64,000 nucleotides of DNA from Branchiostoma belcheri (taxonomy: Eukaryota > Chordata > Leptocardii > Amphioxiformes > Branchiostomatidae), in contig NW_017803976.1 in NCBI RefSeq assembly GCF_001625305.1, positions 1,544,841-1,608,840 on the forward strand, in the 5' to 3' direction. Of this stretch, positions 24,701-39,700 are shown in pieces. The notes under the pieces are model-generated. The model saw only the letters and a list, made by a program, of their open reading frames with translations, was not told the DNA's origin and did not search any database. Numbering within the stretch: position 1 is the stretch's first letter; every line of letters begins with the position of its first letter. The position numbers were made by a program, and so were the translations under genes.

Positions 24701-27700
24701 GTTTTCTAAACTTCCTTCACAATAATTACATAACTCAATGATTTATTCATAGAAAGATATATAGCTATGAAGGTGTGAAGAAGACAAATTGTTCAAATTA
24801 CTTTAAAGCTGTCATTCTGTTTAGCTGCTGATTTCGATTTCATTCCGGAAAGAAAATAGGCAAATAAATATTCATATCACGTGCAAAATCATGTAATATT
24901 ATGCAGCTAAAAGGCAGTATTTAGTTTGATTTCATTTTCAACGTTTGAAGAAAGGAATCCGCACGGGTATAGAACAGTTGGTGGTGTCTTTATAGTCCTT
25001 GTGATAGTTTTCATTGATTTCAGTTACCGGATGAGCAATGCGGCCGCCTATCCACGGTTGACCTTTACTTCCTAAAACCATTCCTGTTTGCAAAAGCCTT
25101 AACAGGACTATGCAATATTAAGCAGGTACGCTGTAGAGTAATCCTCAGGGTAACCCTTGGGGTAAGACGGTAATACGTTTCGATCTCTTCTGACACGTGC
25201 ATAATGCAAGGTGCACGGAGTCCCTGGTCTTCTCTCTCTGCCAGAAAATTGCATCAGACTCGCCTAGTCTACTTGTATCCAGATAATCGTAGAATACGAG
25301 TCTTGCTGGAAAATTAGCATGTTAACAGATTTAGACCATATTTCAAAAGCACAGACTGAATGTGAAACGTTATGGATATACATGTATATACATCTCAGGG
25401 CTACACTGAATACACCAAGATGCGAGTGGTTACATTTCTATCAGTGGGAACACCACGTGATTATCACGTGTTAACATCACGTGGTGATCACGTGTGAGAC
25501 ACGTTAGGACGCCATGACCGTTGTGTGGGTATCACGTGCTCACAACTGCGGCCGTGGCCTCTGGTCTGTCGCTCATTTGTCCCGATCCTCGCAGGTCATA
25601 AAGCGGTGTGATGCTGATTTATATTCATTTTCCTCAGACGAGAAAGGCAGGAAATCGATAAATGCAGCGCAGGTAAAAAAATATCCCGAATGATAAACGA
25701 CGGAGTTGAGTGAACCTGACCCATATCTGTCGAAAAATGCGTTCGTCTCTACCTTCAATTTGTCAGGTTAACTGATTTATTCAAAATCAAACCGCCTTCA
25801 GACAGAACCAAACATTTAGATTTTCTAAAAGATAATATGACGACTACTACATTAGAGAAAGGCATCTTCATTGAATTAACAATCACGTAGGATCACATTG
25901 ATTACATGCAAAGCACCTTTCTTTGACTTTGTATTAACCATGGTCATAGATGCCTAGAAGGCAACCCCGAGACAGAATTATCGGTCATTGTCAAAGGCGT
26001 TATCGGCAGAAGTCAAGTTCGTTGAGGTTTCGAGGCAACAAAGGCACGAATTGGTATTCACGATCAGATATCTTACTAACTTTTAAATCCATGTCTCTGG
26101 CAGCTTGCCAGTTTCAATCGTGATAACTTTTTTATGAAGTTTAGGAATTGCTTGAACCATTCCAGGGCCCCGTTTTATTGTGCCAATTGAGTTTTATCCG
26201 TATTGGTAGTACCAATTATTTTTTATTGGTTGGCTAATACATAGCGCACCACCAAGGCAGAGCCTTACTTTTCACAGGTACCTTGAGTGGTTTTGAAACG
26301 TAACTTTCATCTTTTCTCTGTACTTAAGTGGTTTTAAAACGTCTCCTTTATCTCAGCCGAGCTCGCGAGTATCCGTCTATCCGTCAGACCGTAACACCCA
26401 TTCATTCATCCAGAGTGCTAGATAAACACCTACCTAAACCTTTGGAACATCTTTCTTGCCGCCGAAGGTCTGTGATTTTGCAGCTCTTGAAATACAAGTG
26501 GCACTTCAAAATTGTACTCTTAACTCATGTACCGGTGCAATAGCTCAATTGGTAGAGTGCTCGCTTTGTAACCGGGAGGTCGTGAGTTCAAACCCGGCCG
26601 GGTCATACCAAAGACTTGAAAAATGGTACACACTTCTTTCTCTGCTTAGCACTCAGCACATATGAGGAAGAGTGTGGGAAGGTCAAAAACACAGCACTAC
26701 CAGCGGGCCAGCCCCCTGTGGTAGTGCCCTGCACAACTGTGTGTCGTCCAAGGGCTACGGAAATGGACATGGGCACAAAACGTTAACCCTATGCTCTGCA
26801 TAGAGCACGGGTAGACCTTTTTTTAACTCATGTAGGGTATCGACCGAGAGACTAAGCGGTGATCAGAGGGGGTTGTATATATTTCTCACACTCTCTGAAA
26901 ACACTTCACGCCTTGTCCGTTCAAGTTTCAAGGTTATTGCGAACGTTCCCGTTGCCGCTTGCACGGGCCAAGCGATCGATCATCGAGCCCTTTCAGTAGA
27001 TCCAGGTCATCGCGCGGCTCTTGTAAATACCAAATCGACATTCTCTAGTCGCTCAGCGGGATGCCCTCCACAAATCTCGAACCCGCTGGACCCGAACTTT
27101 TGGGCAGGGACGCCCGTTGAATACCCATGATAACTGTAAAGGATGAGCATGTCGACAAAGATAAAAACAAAGAAAGAATATAAAGGCGTCAAAGCTAACA
27201 GCAGGCTGGTTTATTCTAGCCTCTACCAGGCACCGCGGATCGCTGGAAAAATAGTAGAAATTGGCCGAAATAAAGGGATAGTATACCAGAGAAGATCCAG
27301 GGCCATAGAAGCTCCCGTGGGTCGCAAATTGGATCTTCTATGGCCCGGGATCTTCTCTGGTATACTATCCCTTTATTTCGGACAATTTCTACTATTTTTC
27401 CAGCGATCCGCGGTGCCTGGTAGAGGCTAGGTTTATTCGAGGTTTGTCACCTTAGATAAACCTGATACATGCACGTGCATGTTTGTACATTCCTCGTCTC
27501 AACAACTGTTCCAGTTTAAAACTTTGTTATAAAATAGAGGAAGAACTGTTTACTGTTCCCATTATATTTCACGATGTTTCCCTAGTAAAGATTAGTATTC
27601 CTGAGCACCCATGGAAAGCCAATATGTCATCTAACAGCAGCCAGACCGTGTCAGGTCCAGTAAGTAGTCTCCACCAGACTCTTTTGGAGGCTGAATAAGG

Positions 27701-30700
27701 CCATGTTGATTTGATTATATGGATGACATCCGCGCGCGCATGAATTTTCGGCCGTTTAAAAAAAAAAACGTTTTCAACCATACTGTAAAATCGTACAAAA
27801 CAGTTGCAAAATGAGCAAAAATATACCGTAAGTTACAAAAAAAACATACCAATGTCGTAGAATGCCAAAATCAAACGAAAGGCGAAATTGTAAAGAAATG
27901 AACTTGAAGACTAGATTATTCGCCAAACCATATTCTGTCCCATTTGTTCAACCCTGATGACCACGTAGATTTCATAATGAAAACAACTTTTTTTTTTAAA
28001 ACTTTTTTTTTATTCGCACGAGCGCATCAATTTTGGGGTTCCCGGAGGATGTCATCCATATGATCAAATCAACATGGCCTAAATAGTAGAAATCGGCGTA
28101 GAAATGTAGCTGATCAGGGTAGATGGCCGGCCATTTCCCCAAGCCAGCTACATTCTTTTTAGGCCTATTTCTACTATTTATTCAGCCTGCAAAGCTAAGG
28201 AGTCTGGTGGAGACTATCCTGTAAGGTCCAGTTGTGGTGCTCCCAAACGTTACCATATGACTCTCCTCCCACTGAGTGTAATCTCCAAGCAGATCCCTCT
28301 CGGTGGCAAAAAGACAGTATCAAATTGGCCAGGCAGTATCCATTCGCCAGAGAAGGTCCGCGGCCACCGACCATATGTCTTGTCATATGTTGGTTGGGGT
28401 CAGGACCAAAAAAAAAACGGCCCCCAAAAACGGCCATATATAAAAATGTAACGATCATTCCCCCACAACCTCAGCTTGGAGAGTAACTGAGTGGTATAAG
28501 TTAGTGGTAAGCTGGGCGTCACATGTTACCATCATCACATGTACATGCCAATATACATGTACATCCGCAACTTTTAATTCATTTACTATTAACTCAAGGG
28601 GAATCTTTTATTCATTGTCTTGGAGTCTGTCTGTGACTCGAGACGTAAGGACACACTCCAACACTCCTCAACGCACCTCCTCCATATCTTACCTCAACAA
28701 ATTCACATCGAAGCCAACTTGTGAAATCCACCTCTATCTCCCCATGTGAGAGTAATCCTTTAATTTAGTACATTTCCATGGGACTAATCCCAAACATACG
28801 CAGTGCCGGGTGACATTCCACCACTGGAAGCCCTCAGCCGTTCCTGGCTGCCTGCCAGCCCGTTCCTAGCGGTTTGTCACGACGGATATTTTGTATGCAA
28901 CAGGCGGAGTTTTAGACTCAACAGGCGAGGAGGATAGGGTTGGATGATGGATGCAGTGTGCACTAATGCCGTGTCTATCCCCGCGGCTTCTTCCCGAACA
29001 CGCTACCTGCCGGAAAGGGTCTCAATCAAGCTTAGACTGAGAGCGTCCTACAGGACAAAAATCCCTGCAGTTTCAAGGATAACACGTACATCGACTTTTG
29101 ATTTGAAGAGCTGATTCTATTTACAGCATGATTTGCCTGGCTGTCACAATGATACAGTATAATGTTGAGAACAGGAGTTGATTCAAATGTAGTATATGAA
29201 ATATGGAAGACGCAATATTCTATAGGCTGTTGTTTTCCAAATGTATATCAGAAAGACATAATTATATATCTTTTGCTGCAGTCTAAAAGTGAACAACGAT
29301 GTTTCGCGGTGGAAAAAATAATTCAACGCATACGAGCGTCCACTGAGTTTCAGAAACAGGGGGGTTAAAATCATCTTTATTTCAATATACATGTATATAC
29401 AAGATGACTCGTTGAAGTACACCTAGACCAGCCCTTTATCTCATTAAGAGGAGGGCGCAAGGTAAGTAAAATGTAACAAGTAACTGTGTGCATCGGACAT
29501 TAAACTTTCGATTAGAATTGTTTTCTACACATACATTTCATTTATACGTATACTTACAAAAAAGGTTTAATAGATCTTAAAGATTAAAAAAAAAAGAATC
29601 AAGCCTATTGCATCAAATTTATCTTTTACAAGAGAATATCCCTGAGGTACTTTTCCAACTCTGTGTGTTTCTAGCGCAGTATATGGCATAAGATGCACAA
29701 AGTGTGCACTTCCCCAGTCTACGTTTAGGCCACACCAAGTAAATTTTATGGATGACGTCCGCGCGCGCATTGATTTTGACCTGTTCCCAGAAAAAAAACC
29801 CAAGAAATTCCGCTTCCTGTTACTATGACCAAAGAGTCACGACAGTGCCGCAAATAGGTTTGTACGGACCAAAGCTTATGAAGCATCAAGCAAGACTTCC
29901 ATTAGGAATTCAGTTTGGTACATGCTGCCATATTTGAAGAAACTTGCTGACCGCTCCATCTATCTTCCCAAAGCACAAGACGACAACTGCCGTTCCACCT
30001 GATTTATTGCTGTTTTAATTTATTTTGATGATGAATAAAAGATTTCTTGCTTGTTACACTGTGTCACCTCATTTAATTTGTGTCCTTACATTTGTCGTCT
30101 CTTAGTATATTTCTAATCTAGGCATCTTGTTTTTTAGGGCCCTTCTTGTTTTTTTTCGCCCTCTCGCATTAGATTTAGGGTCTCCAAAGAACGTCATCCA
30201 TAAAATTTACTTGGTGTGGCCTTAATGGTGAAAACGTGTCTAGTATATGGTATGGTATCTACAGATGGATAATGGTGTAGAATAGGCGCAGCGGATGTAC
30301 AAAATGATAAAGCATCTGGACCACACTCCATTCTTCCTCCGCACAATGCTTGGAATTTGCCAGCAGTGGCGAAGTTATCATTCATAGGTCGACTGAAGGG
30401 ATATGCACTACTTCAGCGTCCCAAATAATGAAGAATACACACCATATACGACGGAAAATGCATGGTTATGGCTGTTGTTATTTGTGAGTATGTTCACCGT
30501 AGCTGCTATGACTGATCGAGTACGGTCGTATAGGCCTTTCAGGCAGAGCAGAATTACGTGGATGTATCATACATTGCCAACTCTGGGAGAAAGCTGTTCA
30601 ACTCCATCCGCTGAGGTGTTTTTTTTTTCAAGAATTTTATTCAAGAAATATGAAACAATTCAAAAACAAAGAGAACATGGGTAACAGTAAACTACATAAA

Positions 30701-33700
30701 AACCAAAGACACGTTCAGTCATGGTTGACTAAAAGTAAGAACCGAGAATAACTCATGTAAAATGAGGCAAAACAAGTTAAATATGCTGAGGTGTTGAATT
30801 ACCATCATCGCTCTATCGGTATGGCCACATTTCTATAGTTATTCCAACTCAAGCTCCAAGTACAAATTGCTGGGACTTAATACAAATCAAAACGTAGCTA
30901 CAATCTGTTCTGGACATCCATAAGGTGTCACTTTCCAACAAAAAGTCAGTTCGCTTGACCTGTGGGCCAGTATCTCTCTCCATTCCGTGTCCAGGGCAGT
31001 CCATAATTATAGGACTGCGATCAGACCCACTTGTTAACCTGAGAGAAAATCAATAGACGGCCATTGTTCCTTCTCCGTATCCTCGGGTGAACCCGAGTAC
31101 CCAGTCACTTCATCGCTATCATCAACTCCAGCGAGACCGATACAACCTGACGCAATCGGAGAAAAAGTCAGCCATGTGTTACAATTGCTCCCTTGGAGCC
31201 GGTCTATCTGGGAATAATACAGCCTTTCTGTAATTGAACTTTGAAGAGGCTATCAGGAATGAATGATATGTCATCAAGGTCAGGTCAAGTACAATTTCCG
31301 CCCGGGGTTTTGTGTTGACGTGCCGAGGTCACAAAGTGGTAAAAACATGGCCAAGGTGATACCGAGGTCAGTTTGGAGGATTTTTTATTGTTTTTTTTGT
31401 GTCAAGGCTGGAGGCAATATGACGTTCCTGATTTCATCCATCGTGAAGACACCCAGGGGTGTTGTTGTTGGATATATAGATCTGTATTTACAGCACAAAA
31501 TATAGATTACATTGCTTTACGAGTATTGCTAGTCAGATTACGTTGCTTTACGGGCAGTAGTTATATATGCCTTGAAGAGTATGGACTAGTTTGCAAGGTA
31601 AGTTGATGGTGTAGAAAAAAAGACCGACCAGGCTCAGTTAAAGTAGTAAGCTTGAGTTTTGCTTAGTAATAAATAACTGACCACGAAATAATAATCATCT
31701 TACTAAATAAATAAAATAACGGGCATTTTCTTCGTAATAAGTCGTCGGTGCTGTTACCGCAGCTTCTGAAATGGAGATAGCCCCCCCCCCCCAGTCCTAC
31801 TTGAATTCGAATTCGCACAGCCCGACCATAGTGCAAACCACGTCGAAATAGTAATTGTCATATGTATGTTCGCCACAAGTTCCTTTCTGTGACTGCGTTA
31901 AATTAATTGCTGGTTCAGTCGAAGAACACCTCTGTGAAACGCAGGTTCAATTCCAGATTTCAACTTCCAACAGTTTTAGGCTTTCAAAAGTGTGTGTTTT
32001 TTTCCATGTTATCTGTTGCATATGTGTTTTTATTTCTGTATGAACCCTGGAAGATCGGAATTAAAAAAAAGTTCCCTCGTTTTGTTTGTTTCTTTGTTTG
32101 TTTCGTATAACCGGTAAACCGCCTTTTTAGGTGTAACACACCAGTTTTGTACATGTAAGTACAAGCTGCGTAAGACCGGACTGTAAGGTTTGAACCACTC
32201 ACACCGGGAATGACTCCTACTCTTTTCGATAAGTTCGGTGTGTGGGGTGTGACTCTCCCAAACACGGGACCTCAATTTAACGTCCTGTCCAAGGGATGTC
32301 CCTAACCGAAGCTAGGTACTCATTTACACCTGAGTGAAGTGAGGAAAGCAACTGTTACGCCACATAGAATAATTCCTATAGAATATATGACATTGTGCAT
32401 ACAGATATCGTGCAGTGTAGAATGCATCGCCTGCTCAAGCTCCTAACAACTGGGTCAACCGATATGAAAGTAAACGGCTCATTGTCCGGTAAGATTAATA
32501 TGAAATCCTGGCGTTCAATCAGCCAGGGGACTTCCGGAGGAAGGTCTGCGGTGATGGAGCACCTGTCTCACGGTTCAATTAAAGAGATGCCGTCTCTTCG
32601 TACTCAAGACAAGGGTGGCCAAAGGTGACGGTGGAAATTATGGCCGAGGGCGACCGTGGTGTGGTACAATCTTCACGCACGGGCCCTGGGATATTACCCA
32701 AGCCGTTTGTTAGCCTTTCCCCGTGTTGTTTACTGAGAGGGGGCCTCTAAATCGCTGCGTTTTGTGGATATTTAGCAACTAGCAACTGTTAATGCTTCGG
32801 TCCCAATTGAAAAAAGGGGCCCTGCCGGGTAGTTCCCGGGCTGTTTTATGGCACTTTCGGGCGTGACCCCTACGTGGCCCCGCCGGACACCCTGCGGCTA
32901 CCGGGCTATTTTTTGGCCCGGCGGGGACCCGAGAAGAATTTAATTCTGAATTAAATTCTACCCGGGCCCCGCTGACAAAAAGACGCCGTGACCTCATCGT
33001 GAGAACACCGACAGGTACCCCTCCGGTTGCCGGCATTCCACCGGGACACATTTGTTACGTCACAGACCAGATGAACAGAATAAAGGTGTGTACTTCGTAA
33101 ACCCGGGTAAAATGTGTGACGTCACAGATGAAATGATCACAATAAAAGCGTGAACTCTATATTTAAACGTGGGTCAGAGAAGCTGCCGGGTACCTGCCGG
33201 GTGCCCGCCGGAGAACGACCAATAAGGGTGACAAAATGCCACTGAAGGAAACTTTTAATTGTGACCACAACAAACGGTGCCCGCCAGGCTTCAGAGTCCA
33301 GCGGGAGCCGGCCGGGGCTACATCCCCGACGGGCACCGGCGCAATTGGGACCGAAGCATAACCTGTGTAGGATAATTCAGTAAATGCTTTATGTTTGGGT
33401 TGCTTTAGTTTGGCGTATTGAGATCTCCATCAGTAACTAGTCTTCCTGGACTCAATTAAAATAATACAAAATGTAACAATAGAATATACTAGAATTATAC
33501 AGCAGAATTAACTGAAGACTAAAATAAACTGAACTCAAAATCACAGTAATAATCAAAATAATAGAAAACAAATATGCAACAAAATATCTATTTGATTAAC
33601 ATAAGAATTAATAAAGCAACTCAAAATTGGTATGTATATATGTATTTATGTATGGATAGGATTCAATCTACATTGACTCAACTATAGCTAGCCATTGGGA

Positions 33701-36700
33701 ACATCCAGGTCAATGGATAGAACATTGGATTTGGGACCACCAACGTGATTGTTTTGAAACTTTATTAAAGTGATATTATGTAAGATTTTTGCCTCAAAAC
33801 TGTATATATATATAGATGATTTAAAATTTCTCATCTAGATAATTTTCAATGACTTTCAACATTTTCAAGCGTCGATATTTCGCTTTTCCTGCGACTCAGC
33901 GCAGCGCGAGAATAAGTTGCGCCAGGCCCGCTGTATTTTCAGGAGGCTCCTAAAAAGAATGTAAACAAACAGCGGTTTTCTTTCGGGTATCTTCGGCAGC
34001 TTCCAACACGTTTTTGCGGCGCAACGACGTTGATCTTTTACTCCCCAAATGTCATTATGAACCCAGGTTGGCTTATCGTGCAAGAACATGTGTAAAACGA
34101 CGATGTTTAAAAGAGTGGAAAAATCTTACATAATACCACTTTAACGTGTTCGAATTCAGTCGTTCCTGTATTCAAGCGTGGGGTCACTAGAGGTCATTGT
34201 GCGGTGTTTCGGCAGCGGGCTAATCTGGGGCGTGCGAGCGCGGTTTAATTAAGAGAGCCCAAACATTATGCCGGGGCGAGTAGTGCATTAATGCCAATTG
34301 GCAAGGATGATGAAGGGGTCAGAAGGCTTGGGAAGGGCAGCTGATGATTATGCCTACACACACCTGCACGCTGACTTGTGGTTTACGTAGCGCGTTTTCA
34401 TAGGCCTTGTTCATATGAAACCACCCGAACCGCGATTCGGGTAACTCACATTCCTCACATCTGGTCCACGTGCCATACATTCCTTGCAAACCGTGCCCGA
34501 TCATGATTCTCTGAAACTGCATTCATTATTGTTTGATGAATACACACAAGGTAGCGTGTTATTAATGTCAGAGGTCAACGACCTGGTTGCTGGTGCCCCC
34601 TCCCAGCGTATCTCGGCCGAATGCCGACGTGGTCCCGCCAGAGGCGGTGAAGCTCATCCTAGAACGGACACATTATTTGACGATTACTGGTCTTTAATTT
34701 GCTGCCACGTAAAATTTGGTATTGCATATAAATAAAGAAATGTCACCCCGTAATCCATGACCAGGCGAAGTCACATTGAAATCACATTGCGTTCAGACGC
34801 AAATCGCGATGCGGGAAAACCGATTTGAAACCACCTCTAGAAGTGGTTTGGGATCGAGGCGCTTTCAATGTGATTTGGAGCGTTCAGATGGGGCCACTTG
34901 AAACCGGCTTCGGGGGGAAACCACATGTAAAGCGCCTTCACTGACTTCATATGAACAGGGCCATACACGAAAAGCAACACTGCATGGCAATTGAGGCTTA
35001 CCACAATCAGGTTAAATGCCAGGTAAATATGGTAATGGTTGCTTTAGGGGATACACGTCGCCATCTAACATTTCATGTATACATTAACTGCTATTGCTAA
35101 GTCCCACTTTTTGTGGAGTGAGCCCTGCACATCTAACTCTACGGTTTTATTTTTCCATTTGGTAATTATGTCCAAGGTTAGCCTGGCGGGTACATCTGTG
35201 AGTTTTTGTCTAAACAACAGAGATACATGTCAAGTATGTCTAATAAGGCCACAGCAAGTAAATTTTATGGATGACATCGTCCGCAGACTCCAAATCTAAT
35301 GCGATAGGGCGAAAAACAATACTAGTAAATCAGCATTGTCTTCTCTCTTATCATGTTTATCCGCCATCCACGTTCTGGCATGGCAACAGACATCTTTGCC
35401 CATTTTCGGCATGTTGACCAGTGTCATCATTCTAGACCGTACACGACGAGACTCCACAGTGTGATTACATGGTATCAAGTTGTTGGAACATGGGGATATT
35501 TAGTTCAATCTCATTTTCTTTGCCTTAAGCCCTGGTCACATTCCGCCTTACGTGCTTTTTGTCCGTACGTTTTTTGGGAGGCCACGCCTGCTACGTTTTT
35601 ATGAAAACGTGCGTTGTACGCTCATAGGCTGTACGGGGCACGTACGCACGTCGCACGTACGGGTGGTGAATCCGCAGACCGCACGCATGAAAAGTTTTGC
35701 ATGCACTTAAAGTTCTACGGCGTGTCTGCGTGCTCTCAAATCCGTAGGACTCCGTACGGAGGTGGTACTCACCACGCACGGACGCCCTACGTTTGCCCAC
35801 GTTTTTGCACGTAGACAGCACGCAGAAACACGTACGGTACGGCGGGTTGTGACCAAGGCTTTATGCATCCGTTGGGGTAGCCTCTACCAGGAACCGCGGA
35901 TCGCTGGAAAAATAGTAGAAATTGGCCGAAATAAAGGGATAGTACGAGCCAGAGAAGATCCAACCGGCCATAGAAGCTCCACTTTGCGACCCACGGAAAT
36001 TGGAGCTTCTATGGCCGGTTGGATCNNNNNNNNNNNNNNNNNNNNACCGCACGCATGAAAAGTTTTGCATGCACTTAAAGTTCTACGGCGTGTCTGCGTG
36101 CTCTCAAATCCGTAGGACTCCGTACGGAGGTGGTACTCACCACGCACGGATGCCCTACGTTTGCCCACGTTTTTGCACGTAGACAGCACGCAGAAGCACG
36201 TACGGTACGGCGGGTTGTGACCAAGGCTTTATGCATCCGTTGGGGTACTCCCAATGGGTGTGGACGGCTAGTGGGACAGCCGCTTAAGCGACGGTCACAA
36301 CCCGCCGTACTTGCTTTTTCTCCGTACGTTTTTTGTGGGAGGCTACGTCTGCTACGTTTTTTCTGAAAACGTGGGGAAGGAGTGGCGTCTACGCACGTCA
36401 CTCGCACGTCACTCGCACGGTTGCACAAAGTGTAAGAGTATGGTCTGCACGCCAAGTCTGGCCGTGAGCGGTTGCGTGCATCGTACGTTGCGCAAGTGGT
36501 AAGTGAGTTGTACGTGCTTACAACGCACGATCTCCGTACGATTGCAACTTTACCATAAGGAGGCCGCACTCACACGTGCATCTTCCGCACGACACGTACG
36601 GGGCACGCGCGTCGCTCGTACTCGCACGCACGGGTGGTGAATCCGCAGACCGCACGTAGAAAAAGTTTTACATGCACTTAAAGTTCTACGGCGTGTCTGC

Positions 36701-39700
36701 GTGCTCCCAAGTAGACAGCACGCAGAAGCACGTACGGCGGGTTGTGACCGTCGCCTTAGCGCAATAAGTATTTATCGAACCCGTGCGTGCAGTCCGTTGA
36801 TGTTTACTTCGTTTCCACCGTTTACCTATATTACATTACCTGAAGGATTACACGAGCCAGGACTTGGAAAGCATTAAGACGTCTTAAGTTGTAACCATTG
36901 GATGTGCCAAGAGGGCGAATTGTCGCATTAGAAGTAAAACTACTTGGAATCGCGCCGTCGCTTACGATAAGCCTGGGGGACGGGTGGAGTGGTTTTGAGA
37001 GCTGTAGAATTAGGTATATTGCATTCAGAGGTCGCCTCAAAATAGAGAACTTTATTGCACGACAATTACACAAGGTACAATGTATGGCAAACTACATAAA
37101 GAGAGTAACAATCAATAAAATAAATGTCGAATAAAACCTAACATATCTTAATTATTCAAACAGTAAGGGCTAGCACATGTCTTTGATAAGGTGTTACAAT
37201 CGAGTGGGCTAATAACAAAGCATTCCTTTATATATCTACCAATTTTTGCGTTGTGGGAACCATTGCATGTAAAGATATATCCAAATCTGTCTACAACATC
37301 GAGACTCTTGAAATCTGTTGTACTTGATTCGAGAAACGTAAATAGCTTGTTACGTATAACATCATATTTGGTACATTCCATAACAAAGTGAATATAAGAA
37401 TATACTAGGATAGAGTGACATCAAGGCAATGCATTACGTGCTGTACCGGTACCTGCACACATATTCTAACAATAAAAGTGCGGTTAGGTTGGGGACGACG
37501 GCTGGTGTATTAGAAGTATGGGGTACAGGGGCAAAGAATGTACCCCTGCCCAGAGTATTCCATGCCAACAGAGTATATTCTGGGCAGGGGTAGATCCTCG
37601 GCTGCTACACCGGGTTAGGCTGGTTACCAAACCTATTATAGCTCCCGAGTCTCGTCAACCTGACGGACGAACGACAGCTCCCGAGTCCTACATCATCTCC
37701 GCAAAGAGAGGATGTAGGACTCGGGAGCTGTAATAGGTTTGGTAACCAGGCTAACACAGGGCCAGATTTGTGCACAGTCTCACAAGAGGGCAGGAAGGTT
37801 ACTGCAAACGTGAGGAAGTTTTCATCGAACGTGTTTTGATTGAAGCAGACACCTAAGAAGTATGAAAGAAATATGTAGCTCATGGTATACACACAGTGCA
37901 CTAGCAGAAATAGGCTTTAGGCCACAGCAAGTAAATTTTATGTATGACATTCACAGCAGACTCCAAATTTAATGCGGCGAAAAAAGGCTGGCAAAAACAA
38001 GGTTCCTACACTTTTGAATTTTGACATCATAAAGCTTGTCAAACATGAAATTATGTGCAAAATTTACTGCCAACTATTACAATCTATTTGTCACTGAAAA
38101 ACAAAAGTTGTCAATTATTGTACAAAATGGTTTCGATTCGGTGAATCATCATTTAGAAAGTAATGAAATGTATCGATCACTGCATCAAAGTAAAAGACAA
38201 AACATTAAATCAGAGCCTTGTCTTGTCTCCTCTCTTACTATCTATCTGCCATCTACGTTCCGGCATGGCAACAGACATCTTTGCCCATTTTCGGCATGTT
38301 GACCACTGTCAGAGGGTAACAATTTTTTTTCATCAAAATCAGGCAAAAATGCATCCACGCGCTGATGCCATCCATCAAATGTACTTGCTGTGGCCTTATG
38401 CAATAAATCCACAGTGACCTGCCCTCGCCCAGGCGCCCTTGTAACATGTAAATTCCCCGCCCTCCCCCAGTGCCCCTTGCTTAATATGCTGTAAACTTTT
38501 CACCTTTAAAGCCAGAGCCGCCGACCAGAAATCTATTCGCATCATCAACCAAATGTATGTCTGCTCACGTACCCAATAACCTGTCTGTTGTGTGTAAAAT
38601 GGGTAAATTGAAGAAATCTGGTAGACTGGACAGTCGGGGGTGAGGTGGCGCGTTCAGTAGTAGGTCTAGCAGATTATTGCAAACTGTATTGTCAGCTTCA
38701 ACAACACAGCTTTACAAAGTTTTTAATAGTAATAGTCTTTATTTGCAAAATCATGCCCGAAGGCTAATTGCTTTTACAGTCAAAGATACTATATGGTACA
38801 TTACAATGATAGGAAACAGACAACTACTGTCTGGAAAAACAGACAACTACTGTCTGGAAAAACTTCTACTTCTATTATGAGGTTTGACTTCTTCTGGAGT
38901 GGCAGTGGATAAAATTGATAAAACATTGTCGAGTCAGATCCAAACGAAACAGTTGAGGTAGATTCCGTTTTCGGTGATTGGTACGTATTTACCATATGAA
39001 CTACAGTACAAAGCCGTTGCACTCTGCAATTGCATTGCCTGCATTCAACCCACGATTGGTGCAGAAATGGGAGTAATCAAACCCTCGTACTCTACAAATT
39101 GCCCAATTTTCTCACCCTCAAGCCGTATACACGTCAATGTACGAGCACTGTGGGCTGATGATGATTAGAAGAACCCGGAGCGTATCTAGGGACTGCAGAA
39201 GAAGAGATAGCTGTAAGCCTCAGGCGTAAAACTAATTATTAGGATACAATCTCTGGCCTAAAAAGGAAAGGGGATTCATGGGCAATAAGGCAAGTCAATG
39301 AGCCAGTTGCCACAAACTCATCTATTTTTTTGTAGGTCTGGAGGACACAAAAATGAATTCGAACCGAAAATTACTACAAAGTTGACTTCAATTATTCAAT
39401 TATAATTACAAAAATTACTACAAAGGCAACATACGTGAACCTGTAGAAGCTTCTACGCGATAAATGACGGATAGTCAATTTGGTGAATTAAAAAAAATTC
39501 AAATAAGAAATATCTAGATTGCATTGAGCAACAGCATTTTTTATTGGAAGATGGGCATTTAACCGATTTGGCAGTCTTTCGGTGAAGAGGAATAATTTTT
39601 GAGCCAAATTGTTTCACCTGATTTTTTTTATTGAAATCATTCTACCATTTGCTCTGCTCATGCCTTGCCTCTAGTGAACTTAAAATGGCTGTTTGTGAAA

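Noticed and set aside
26532-26605. Possible functional tRNA-Thr gene
   Set aside because: The anticodon stem is mispaired (CTCGC against CCGGG), a SINE body follows, and a 12-bp target duplication encloses the whole unit, so it is a SINE head.
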